A stretch of 64,000 nt of DNA from Blastomyces gilchristii SLH14081 (taxonomy: Eukaryota > Ascomycota > Eurotiomycetes > Onygenales > Ajellomycetaceae): positions 504,944 through 568,943 of the forward strand of contig NW_003101681.1 in NCBI RefSeq assembly GCF_000003855.2, written 5' to 3'. How positions within the stretch are numbered: position 1 is the stretch's first letter; every line of letters starts with the position of its first letter. The notes beneath the pieces were generated by a model. It saw only the letters and a program-made list of their open reading frames with translations. It ran no database searches and was not told where the DNA came from. This document shows positions 1-10,522 of the stretch, piece by piece. Position numbers and translations under genes: made by a program.

Positions 1-2618
1 AGTTAAATATTATTAGTAGAGAAGTATTAATGAACATCTTCTTTATCTGTATAAATACAGCTTCAGTGTTCACTGATTATTGAAATACTGAGTTCTTCTT
101 AATAAGTTCTGTAAGTAATCTAGTAATATCTGAGAAGTTTTATATAAATCACTGATAGAAGTTAGTAAATTTAATGAAGTTTTATATATCTTTCACAGTG
201 CAAGAAGCTTCTCATTCAAGAATAGTAGAAATTTTCTCAGAATTCATTCAGATTCTCTTATCAGCTTCTATGATACAATCTAGATATTTTGTACTCTTGA
301 CTTCAAAGTTATACTTGTCTATATCTATTAATAGTTCTGCTTCTTGTAAATATTATAATACTTTTCATACATGTTTCTGATATTCTTTTCTGAACTTATC
401 AGTAAAGATGAGAATGTCATTGAAATAAGCAGATGCAAAGTTATTAAAAATCTCAGAGTGCTCAGTTAATATCTTCTGAAATATACTAAGAGTATTAACT
501 GTTTAAAAGATATGACTACTTATTCAAAGAGACTATATTATATTTGAAATGCTGTAAGTTATTCATCTTCTTCAGTGATATGAATCTTATGAAACACAGT
601 AATAACATCTAGCTTTATAAATTATTAAGCTTATCTAATATATACTAGAGTTTTATTGATAAGAGATAAGAGATAACAGTCTTTCTTTATCAATCTGTTC
701 AGTTCTTAATAGTCTATATAAAATCAGTGTTCTCTGCCTGATTTCTTTACAAAGAGAATAGAAGCTGCAGTGAAAGAGTTACTAATATATATAAATTTCT
801 TATTTAACAGATTATTGAGTATCTTTGAAGAAGAAGAAGTTTATCTTAAGATATATTATAAAGAGAGCCTCATAGTGATTCAGAATTCTTATTATTTTTC
901 TTTTTCAGCTTGATACTGTAATCTACTTTTGAATCTTATAAGAGAGATAGATTTGTAACATTATCTTATTAAAAGATATTTAAATATTTATAATATTATT
1001 AAGAGAGTTTTGTATGAGAATCTGTTATTATAATATAGAATAACTTTTCTAGAGCTTTTTTAATATCAGTCAGACTGATGAAGTAAATTATTATATAATT
1101 CTACTATCAGTGATCTTATCAGTGATGTCATTAAGAGCTCTTTCAGAGCATTTTATAAGTATTGACAGAAATCTGTATCAGGTTCATAGTTTTGTGAACA
1201 TCATTCTTATGAACTTAATTATTATTAGAGAATATTAAACTTCTGTTTCAAGTATTTAATAAGATGTCTTGTTTAGATAGTCAGACAAGTTCTAATATAA
1301 GATTATAGTTAAGATTATCAACTTTATATATATAAGTATCTTTATATTAATATTCTTTAACATCTATATTTAGTTTCACTATATAGCAGATGTAAATATC
1401 TTTTAAATTATTAAATTCTACAAGAAGTCAGAGTCTTGACAAGAGAATATACTAAAGATTACAGTATCTTACAACCGAAGATTTAATCATAGCATAGTAG
1501 TATAGACTGCTGTCTATCATGACTTTCATATTATACATGTTATCTATTATAGTAGATACAAGAATTGCATTCATTATTATTTTCTCTTCAAATTATTATC
1601 ATTCAATCTCTTCAATCTTCTGCTTGTAAGTTTAAGCAGAAGCTAATCTTTTCTCTGTTTCATCAGAGTATCTTTATAGTTATCTTCTGAATCTTTCTCT
1701 AATATAATATAGTTAATACAGACTATCAGTATTAATCTTTCTTTTGAAAAAGAAGATATATAAACTGATCAGCAGTTAAAAGCTATATATTCTAATCAGT
1801 TATAATTGATATATATCTCTTATTAATGTCAATCAGCAGCTTCTTTGAGAGTGATCTCAGAGACTCAGAAGCCTGTTCAGATAATGAGGACTCTTGTTTA
1901 TATATAGATATTTAAGTCTACTCAATTTATAGCATCTGTATTATTATTCTTTAATACAGATGTATAAGTGACTGAGATGTAACATCTTCTACTATTATTC
2001 TGTATACTCTTAAGCTTGATACGACAGTCATTCAATGTCTGAAGTTGTATACAGAAGTCTTTATAAGTCAGGTCTTTATCTACACTTATAAGAGATTGTA
2101 GAAGTTTAAAAGTTAGTGTCTTCTTAAGCATACTAATTCTTATTCAAGTCTCTTAAAATTGACTGCCTGCTTCTCAAATCTTGATATTAAAGTCAGAGAT
2201 AAATGTTGTGAGAGAAGTATTTATCTGTTAAGTACTCTGTAATTAATCTAATATCTTCTGCTGTATAGCAGTGTCTCTGAACAGAACATTAAGATATTTA
2301 ATAATGTTATCATATATATGTAATACTGATTCATATATCTTTATTCATGAATGAAAGTTCTATTTCATGTAGTTCTTCAATCAATTATTAATATATTAAT
2401 CTTAATTAGTTAATGAAGTTTGAACTGATAATATCTTTATTTACACTTAGTTTTATAAGCATGTTCAATCTTCATGATAAGTAGAGAGTGAGATTAAAAG
2501 TATTAAAATATATAGAGATATCTAGACATTTCTTCAGTACTTATATCATATTTATATCTGATTCAGTTAATATTGAAATTATCTGTGCAGAAATTTCTTA
2601 TTAAGTTAAGTATTGAAT
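1..2618 (-). mobile_element. Element B, interior (Ty3/gypsy-type, decayed), left part
   Basis: This AT-rich, CpG-poor stretch is an inverted diverged copy of the interior of element A. Its reverse complement can be followed against roughly 3480-6060 of A. For example, the minus-strand peptide at 1922-2131 (MLKKTLTFKLLQSLISVDKD...) is a clear homologue of the plus-strand peptide at 3878-4093, and the stretch at 174-380 matches the complement of 5708-5890. It therefore spans the gag-like region to reverse transcriptase/RNase H, read right to left. No long open frame survives. The 3' part of the element, with its second LTR, lies beyond the window start. The interior continues on the other side of element A at 8474. 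Confidence 0.85.
2614..2618. repeat. Target-site duplication TGAAT, left copy
   Basis: TGAAT directly precedes the TG of the left LTR of element A. The identical TGAAT follows the right LTR at 8474-8478. A 5-bp duplication is normal for Ty3/gypsy integrases, and the pair fixes the exact limits of element A. Confidence 0.85.
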
Positions 2619-2983
2619 TGTGGCGGGCTGCGCCCGATCAATCATATAGACTATTCTGTTACACTTCACAGATTCCAACCGCTCCATTCTCAAACATGTA
2701 TGCTCTGATTCTCAGCCATTCTCAATCACTGATTCTCAGCTGCCACAAATGCATACACTCTGATTCTCGGCCATTCTTGATCATCAATCCTCAGCTGCTA
2801 CTAATGCGTATAGATTCTTCCACTCTGAAGCTTCACTGAATACATCACTATATACACATATAAATATTCACTTCAATCACTGATTCTCACACTTTCTCTT
2901 TCTTTTTCTTCTCTAATGTTTTTCTCTTTGTTATATAAGACCTATCAATATAACACTGATCTATTCAGTGTAGGTCTCTTACA
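2619..2983 (+). repeat. 5' LTR of element A (365 bp)
   Basis: The LTR begins TGTGGCGGGC and ends ...GTCTCTTACA, giving TG...CA termini. It aligns along its length with 8119-8473 and, inverted, with 8929-9219. It contains an imperfect tandem duplication of about 54 bp (starting near 2696 and 2750, each with a CTCTGATTCTC(A/G)GCC core) that the element B LTR lacks. CpG survives only near its first 25 bases and at a few scattered sites. Confidence 0.88.
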
Positions 2984-5083
2984 CTAGAAAAATGTTCATT
3001 GTCTCCTTATTATAAAATGATTATTTACACATTATCTTCTCATTAGAAATGATTATTCATCAAGAGATATCTGAACACATAACAATGTGTAAGAAATAGA
3101 GAAACAGTTAACAGTTAAGTGAACACTGAGTCTTCAGATAGAAGCTTGCTCATCAGTCACTCTGACTCTGTAATAAAATCTTACAAAGAGAGTAAGATCT
3201 TATAAAGAGAATATCAGTGAAAGACCTGAGAGTTCTGACACTCAGATGTATAAGATATTCATACAATTACATATTCAATAATTGATACAATCATGTCTAA
3301 TAATAATATGAAACTCTTAAACATAAGTATAGATATGATATCACAGTGACTCTGAGCAATGTTGAAATTACAATAATAATAAATAGCTGATATGCATGCA
3401 ACTCAACAACTTCAATACAAAGAGATTCAATAATTAACTCATACAATTTCAACATCTATAGAATTGAATATAAAAGCACTGAAGAAATGCTTAGATACTT
3501 CTACATATTTCAATACTTCTGATCTCACTCTCTACTTATCATGAAGAATGAAAATGCTTATGACACTGAGTATAGATAAAGATGTCATTAGTTTATTAAT
3601 CAATCAAGATTGATATATCAATGAACAATTGAAGAGTTGTATGAAACAGAAGTTTCACTCATGAATGAAAGCATGTGAATCAGCATTGTGAATGTCTGAT
3701 AATATTATTAAATATCTTGATATTCTGTTACAAGACACTGTCATATAATAGAAAGTGTTAGATTGATTACAGAGTATCTGACAGAGAAACACTTCTCTTA
3801 CAACATTCATTTCTGACTTTGATATCAAGATTCTAGAAGCAGGTGATCAATCTTGAGAGAATTAAATAAAGATTAGCATGCTTAAGAAGATATTGACTTT
3901 CAAACTCTTACAGATTCTTATAAGCATAGACAAAGACCAGACTTATAAAGACTTCTGCACACAGCTTCAGATATTGAATGACTGTCTTATTAAGCTCAAG
4001 AGTATACAGAACAGTGACAGAAGATGTTACATCTCAGTCACTTACATATCTGTGCTAAAGAATAACAACAATGATGCAGATGCTATGAACTGAGTAGACT
4101 TGAATGTCTATGCATAAGCAAGAGTCTTCACTGTTTGAACAGACTTCTGAGTCTCTGAGATCACTTCTGAAGAAGTCACTGATCAATATCAATGTGAAGT
4201 GTACATTAACTGTAACTGATCAGAACATAATACTTTCAACTATCAATCAATTTATATATCTTAACACATGAGAGAAGATCAGTGTCTTCTCATTCAAAGA
4301 ATGAATCAGCACCTGTCCACATCAATCACATTATATTAGAGAAAGATTCAGAAGATAACTATGAGAATGTCTTAATGAAACAGAGAAAAGATTAGCTTCT
4401 GTTCAAATTTATAAACAGAAGCTTGAAGAGATTGAACAACAATAATTTAAAGAGAAAATGACAATGGATATGATTCTTGTATCTACTGTGATTGATAACA
4501 TGTATAATATAAAAGTCATAATAGACAGTGATCTATGTTACTATGCAATGATAAAATTTTCAGTTATAAGACATTATAATCTTCAGTGTATTTTCTTATT
4601 AAAACTCTGACTTCTTACAGAATTTAATAATTCAAAAGACATTTGTATCTGTTCCATGATAAAGTTAATCATAGATGTGAGAGAACATCTATATAAAGAT
4701 GTCTATATATATAAAGTTGATAATCTTGATTATGATCTTATATTAGAACTTATCTGACTATCTGAATAAGGTATCTTATTGAACACTTGAAATAGAAGCT
4801 TGATATTCTCTAACAATGATAGAATTCACAAAGATGACACTTATAAGATCATGAATCTGACACAGATCTCTGTCAATGCATATGAAATACTCTGAAAAAG
4901 AAGTTACTGATAGCAGAATTATATGATAATCTATTCTATCAGTCTAACTAATATTAAAAAGACTCTAGAAAAGTTATTCTGTGTTATAATAACAGATTCT
5001 TATATGAAACTCTCTCAATAATATCATAATTATCTAGACATCTTCTAACAAGATAATATTATAAACATACTCTTCTTATAAGG

Positions 5084-5183
5084 NNNNNNNNNNNNNNNNN
5101 NNNNNNNNNNNNNNNNNNNNNNNNNNNNNNNNNNNNNNNNNNNNNNNNNNNNNNNNNNNNNNNNNNNNNNNNNNNNNNNNNNN
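5084..5183. other. Assembly gap, exactly 100 N
   Basis: A run of exactly 100 N lies just upstream of the reverse transcriptase region of element A. A round 100 usually means a gap of unknown size. The flanks (CTTATAAGG and CCCACTGATAAGAA) align with the inverted sibling copy near 900-960. Confidence 0.99.
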
Positions 5184-8118
5184 CCCACTGATAAGAACTC
5201 TGAACTGTCATAAGACTCTCTTTATAACATGTTCTGAGATGAACTTCTTCTTCTTCAAAAGACACTCAATGATCTGTTGAATAAAGAATTTATATATATT
5301 AGCAACTCTTTCACTACAGTCTCTATTCTCTTTACAAAGAAATCAGATGAAGAACTCTGATTCTGCATGAATTATTGAGAATTGAACAGATTAATAAAGA
5401 AAGACTGTTATTCTTTATCTCTTATTAATAAAACTCTAGCTTGTATTGAATAAGCTTAATAATTTACAAAGTTAGATATCATTATCATATTTTATAAGAT
5501 CTGCATTACTGAAGAAGATGAGTGACTTACAGTATTCTGAACATGATATAATCTCTTTAAATGAGTAGTCACACTCTTTGAACTGATCAATGCTCTCAGT
5601 ACATTTCAGAAGTATATTAACTGAGCACTTCAAGACTTTCTTGATGAATTTATATCTACTTATCTAGATGACATTCTGATCTTCACTGATGAATTCAGAA
5701 AGAAATATCAAGAGTATATACAAAGAGTATTACAATGACTATGAGAAGTAGAACTATCAATTGATATTGATAAGTGTGATTTTGAAGTCAAGAGTACTAA
5801 ATACTTAGATTTCATCATAGAAGCTGACAAGAAAATCTGAATAAATTCTGAGAAGATCTCTGCTATTCTTGAATAAGAGATCTCATACACTGTGAAAGAT
5901 ATATAAAGCTTTATCAGATTTACTAACTTCTATCAGTGATTTATATAAAACTTCTCAGATATTATGAGATCACTTACAGAACTTACTAAGAAAGACTCAG
6001 TATTTCAATAATCAGTAGATACTGAAGCTGTATTTACACAGATAAAGAAGATATTTATTAATATCTCTCTACTAATAATATTCAATTCTAATTATGAGAC
6101 AGTTATTGAAGCTGATTTCTCTGACTATATAATAGAAGAAGTGATATTATAATATAATAATAAAGATGTTCTATAATTATATATCTTTATATCTAAGAAA
6201 CTGAGTTCTACTGAATGTAATTATAAGATCTATAATAAGAAACTTCTTATAATTGTACACTATTTAGAAGAATGAGACTCTGAACTCTGAAGTATCTCTG
6301 AATTTGAGATAGTCACAGATTATAAGAATCTCAAATACTTTATAACTATTTATACACTCACTGAATAATAGATATGATAATCTGAGTTCTTAAGCTGCTT
6401 TTATTTTATAATACACTACTGTTCTCACAGTCAGAACTTGATGATAGATGCTCTCTCTTAATAAGAGTAAGATATGCTATCTGATATAACAGATACTCAT
6501 TGAATGAACTGAGAGCACTGACTCTTGAATCTGAAGATACTAGTTAATCAAGATAAAACAGCTCATAACACTATACATGCTTCTTTAATTAGAACTGCTA
6601 CTGATATCTCAACTTCTCTCAAATCTACATTAGATGAGCTATAACATACAGTAGCTTAAACTGATGAACTTCTTCAAGCACTCACTGAAGCAGTATGATA
6701 AAAAGTACTCTGATTTTTTCCAGAATTACATGTAAGAATTGACATCTCAGAATATTTAATCAATGATAATAACACTCTATAATTCTGTAAATAATGCTGA
6801 GTCTCTCACTCTGAATTCTTATACATCTGAATAATGCAAGAGATGCATAATTTATATATAACTGATTATTCAGACTGTGAATAACTATATAGAATAATCT
6901 TCTGAGAGTTTTATTAATCTGAGATATTAAACAGTATCAGATACTTTATCTGAAACTGTAACTACTATTCTTCTATTATCTTATAAAAGAACTGTAGAAA
7001 AGATCTACTGAAATCACTTAATATTTCTAATAGAATCTGATAAGATGTAGTAATTGACTTCACTGTTAATCTATCTGAGAGTAAGAATTATAGAAATATT
7101 CTGATTATCATGAATTGATTGAGTAAAGATGTAATATTGAAATCTTGTAATAAAATGAATACTGAATAAGTTGCTGAAGCTTTTCTATAGAGTCTGTTCT
7201 ATTAGATGCATGAATTACTGAGAACTATAGTATCAGATTAAGACTGTCAATTCATGAGTACTCTCTGAACAAGAATCTGTCAAGTTCTTAAGATTATATA
7301 CTGTCTGTCAACTGTCTATCACTCTGAGACTGATGATATATCAGAACAGACAATTCAGACTGTGAAGAATTATCTTTATAAGTTCTACAATCATTTATAA
7401 GATGATTGACATGATCTTCTTCTATACACAGAGATCACTATCAATGATTAAGATGCTATTTTAACAGATATAAGTCTGTTCTTTCTTACATATGAATATC
7501 ACATGAAAGTGTTGAATCTTCTAGAGATTACACAGTTCACACTGAATCTCTGCAGTCTGATTCAAATCACTGATAATATAGTAATGAAGCTCTGAGATGT
7601 CTGTGACTGAGCAGAGATCTTTATAGTGACTGTAAAACAAGATTAAGAAGATTAAATTAACATCTGATGAGATTCTGCAGAGCAGTATAAGATAGAAGAT
7701 CTTATATAATTGAATCTTAAGAATATACAAATCATACATTCATCTCATATGCTAGATTACTGCCATGTCAGATATAAAGTAATAGAAGTTCTAGAGAGTT
7801 ATAACTACTGTCTTAACATATTATCAGAGATTCATGATATCTTTTATACAAGCTTACTCTGCTATACTATCACTGATTCATTCTCTTCTTAACTGACTTC
7901 TGATTAACAGTTATCAGAGATTATAGAAGAAGATAATGAACTTGAGTAAGAGATTGAAGATATTCTTGATAAGAGATTCTACAGCTGCAGCTGATAATAT
8001 CTTATGAAATAAGTCAGCTATGATTAACTGACCTGAACTCTGAGTTTTATGTTATCTGAAACAGCAGCTCTTGATCAATGAGAACTGCTTCTGAAAGAGA
8101 GAAACTAATATGATGAAC

Positions 8119-8473
8119 TGTGTCTGATTAATTATATAGACTATTCTGTTACACTTCACAGATTTCAATTACTTCATTCTCAAATGTATACATCTCAATT
8201 CTCAGTCATTCTCAATCATCAATTCTCAGCTGTTATAAATGTGTACACTTCAATTCTCAGTTATTCTTAATCACTGATTCTCAGTCACTACTAACATGTA
8301 TAGATTCTTTCACTCTGAAGCTTCACTGCATATATTATTACATATGCATATAAATATTCACTTTAATCACTGATTCTCACACTTTCTCTTTCTTTTCCTT
8401 CTCTAACATTTTTCTCTTTGTTATATAAGACCTATTAATATAATACTGATCTATTCAGCGTAGGCCTCTTATA
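8119..8473 (+). repeat. 3' LTR of element A (355 bp)
   Basis: It is a direct copy of 2619-2983. It starts TGTGTCTGATTAATTATATAG, lacking about 10 bp of the GC-rich start seen in the left LTR, and ends CTCTTATA where the left LTR has CTCTTACA. Many differences from the left LTR are C/T or G/A transitions, as expected from RIP. TGAAT follows immediately. Confidence 0.85.
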
Positions 8474-8478
8474 TGAAT
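8474..8478. repeat. Target-site duplication TGAAT, right copy
   Basis: It is identical to 2614-2618 and directly abuts the 3' LTR of element A. Confidence 0.85.
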
Positions 8479-8928
8479 TTTCTTATATTAATATTATTAA
8501 TTTATATACATATCAGCTATCTATTATTATTGTAATTTCAACATTGTATAGAGTTACTGTAACACTGTATCTATGCTTGCATTCAAGAGTTCTCTTATAT
8601 TATCAGTAGACATTGCTATATTATTTATCAGATATGTGATATCTGTGTTAAAGAGTTCTTCAGAATTGAAAGAAGTGTAATTGTATAAATATTTTATATA
8701 TCTAAGATGTTAGAACTCTCAGATCTTTCACTGATATTCTCTTTATAAGATCTTGTTACAGAGTCAGAGTGACTGATAGACAAGCTTCTATCTATCTAGC
8801 AGAGACTTAGTGTCTGCTTAACTAGTCTGTAATTATTCATTTTCTTATTTCTTACATATTATTATATGTTCAGATATTTTCTTAATAAATAATCATCTCT
8901 AATAAAAAGATAATGAATGTTTTTCAAG

Positions 8929-9219
8929 TATAAGAGGCCTACACTGAATAGATCAGCATTAAGATATAGGTCTTATATAACAAAAGTAAAAAATGTTAGA
9001 GAAGGAAAACAACAGAGAAAGTGTGAGAATCAGTGATTGAAGTGAATATTTATATGTGTATGAGGTGGAGCTTCAGGGCGGGAGAATAGGAACTCCGTGG
9101 GTTCTTCAGCCGAGGATCGGCGACCGAGAATCGGAGCTTTCGGCAGGAGGGTCGGAGCTTACGGCAGGAATCTATGGAGTGTAATGGAATAGTCTTATGA
9201 TCGGGCGCAGCCCGCCACA
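8929..9219 (-). repeat. 5' LTR of element B (about 291 bp), half decayed and half CpG-rich
   Basis: On the minus strand it starts TGTGGCGGGCTGCGCCCGAT, identical to the start of the left LTR of element A, and ends near the TATA/TACA terminus. The first 160 bases (9219-9060) keep many CpG sites, while the remainder is AT-rich. It has a single copy of the CTCCGATTCTCGG motif that is duplicated in the element A LTR, so it is about 70 bp shorter. Confidence 0.82.
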
Positions 9220-9740
9220 GAAATGCTACTTTGTATAAATCAGATAAAAGAATACAATTCTACTTAACTCAGAAAAAAGTCTGTATAACTGAATTCAATT
9301 AAATTCAGATATAATAGAAGAAATACATTACTTTTTATATATATAAAAACACTTAAACAGTTAAAGATTTCTGAAGTAATAGTAGCAGATTTAAAAGTGA
9401 GAGTTAATGAATATAAAAACTCAAAAATAAATCTCAAAAGTTAAACACAGTGTTTCAACTGTCAGAGATATGAATATTTTATAGTCTCATGTTTCTGAAA
9501 CTCAAAATATGAATTCTGTGCAAATGATTGCACAACTAGTAAATATAAATGTAAAATATGTTAAAAATGAGATGAAATATGCAAACATACTCTGCTTAAA
9601 TGCTCAAATTGCAAAGAAAAACATGCTTCTAATTCAAAGGAATTTATCTTCACTCTAAGAATATAAAAAAACTGAAGCAAAGAAGAAGCTTAAATTCCAT
9701 CTAAAGATCAATATAACAGTCAAGTGAGTAAATTAGATAA
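9220..9740 (+). mobile_element. RIP-decayed Tad/LINE-type ORF1 remnant with zinc knuckles
   Basis: From 9460 one frame reads C-x10-C, then FCANDC, CKIC, ICKHTLLKC, SNCKEKHASNSKEF with interspersed stop codons at positions where tryptophan or glycine would be expected. This spacing of Cys and His is that of the CCHC knuckles in ORF1/gag of fungal Tad-type non-LTR retrotransposons. CpG is absent and stops are frequent. The AT-rich composition ends around 9760. No reverse transcriptase part is present, so this is a fragment. Confidence 0.65.
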
Positions 9741-9759
9741 TTTTCCAACAAAATATAGA

Positions 9760-10192
9760 GGATATAGAGGCGGGTCATACGTCAATAAGTTAAGGTTATT
9801 GGTGAAGTCTTCGGATAGGTTTAATATTCTGACTTTTGACATGGCTTTGTTTACACACACAGCGTTCTATATTATCCACAAACTCGTTCTTTTCCTTACA
9901 AGTATTCTCTGCCTCTCGCTTCCATCCCTTCACAACTTTTTTTTCCTTTTCCAAGACATTTCCATACAACCACCTCCTGGGGCTTTTGGTTGGGTAGGAG
10001 GTGGAAAGAACAAAGAGAGGAAATAAAAGAGCGTTAAATGAGCTAGTGAAGAAGCGGAGTTTTCGCAAAATGGATACACTTATATTGCACATATACAAAT
10101 TATTGAAGCCATTGCAAACCATAGTTGAGGCATAACTGGAATGGGAAAGGGAAATGAAGCATATTTAAAGCCAGGCTAGACCAAAAGGAACC

Positions 10193-10224
<32 letters not shown>

Positions 10225-10522
10225 CTGGGAGTAATTTGATCGCGGATATATAACACTTTCAGTCTCGTTCCTAGGTTCTTTTAGTTTGTGTTGGGTTAAC
10301 CATCCGATCCAACGCCGTTGTGATTCCCTCACCAGTTTGTCTATAAACGACGCGAAAGGAGAATAAAAGAAACGTTAGAGAAAGAGTGGATTGAGCCTCA
10401 GAACCAAAAAAGGAAAACCATTCCAGTCGAATGACCATGTGGATGAGCGCCGGCGCGCCATTGAAGCTGATCAAGGCCATTTTTCGAATAGATCGTTCGC
10501 ACATCTATATATCATGTAAATG
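9760..10522. other. Boundary to normal-composition DNA; 3' flank of the Atos-like gene
   Basis: Base composition changes sharply near 9760 from CpG-poor AT-rich to ordinary. Two overlapping short ORFs on opposite strands (9724-10122) have no recognisable domain. A run of 29 A lies at 10193-10221. I see no gene. Confidence 0.6.
10193..10221. repeat. Poly(A) tract, A29
   Basis: A pure homopolymer of 29 A. It could be the relic of a retroposed poly(A) tail or simple slippage. No coding fragment is recognisable directly upstream. Confidence 0.9.

Larger units (their letters stand above)
2619..8473 (+). mobile_element. Element A: full-length, RIP-decayed Ty3/gypsy-type LTR retrotransposon (5.86 kb)
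   Basis: Two direct LTRs (2619-2983, 8119-8473) bound an interior of about 5.1 kb and a TGAAT target duplication flanks both ends. Reading through stops, the interior gives a gag-like region near 3.9 kb, then a reverse transcriptase around 5.3-5.7 kb with the polymerase box YLDDILIF, an RNase H-like stretch near 6.1-6.4 kb (EADFSDY; then DYKNLKYF) and an integrase-like region around 7.0-7.3 kb. RT-RNaseH-integrase order defines Ty3/gypsy. Stops are dense in all frames and CpG is almost absent apart from the first bases of the left LTR, so the element cannot encode proteins. An assembly gap interrupts it at 5084-5183. It is inserted inside element B. Confidence 0.88.
8474..9219 (-). mobile_element. 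Element B, 5' end (LTR plus start of interior)
   Basis: Read on the minus strand this is an LTR (9219-8929) followed by the first 455 bases of interior. The interior part is the reverse complement of about 2984-3470 of element A; for instance the GAAATTACAATAATAATA tract near 3364 is found inverted near 8537. The sequence breaks at 8474, where element A was inserted, and resumes at 2618. The target duplication of element B itself would be beyond the left window edge. Confidence 0.85.

Noticed and set aside
1922..2131. Short ORFs in the left AT-rich block as possible small genes
   Set aside because: They are homologous fragments of retroelements A and B, open only by chance between stops.
10193..10221. 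A29 tract as the poly(A) tail of a processed pseudogene
   Set aside because: No coding remnant or target duplication could be recognised beside it.
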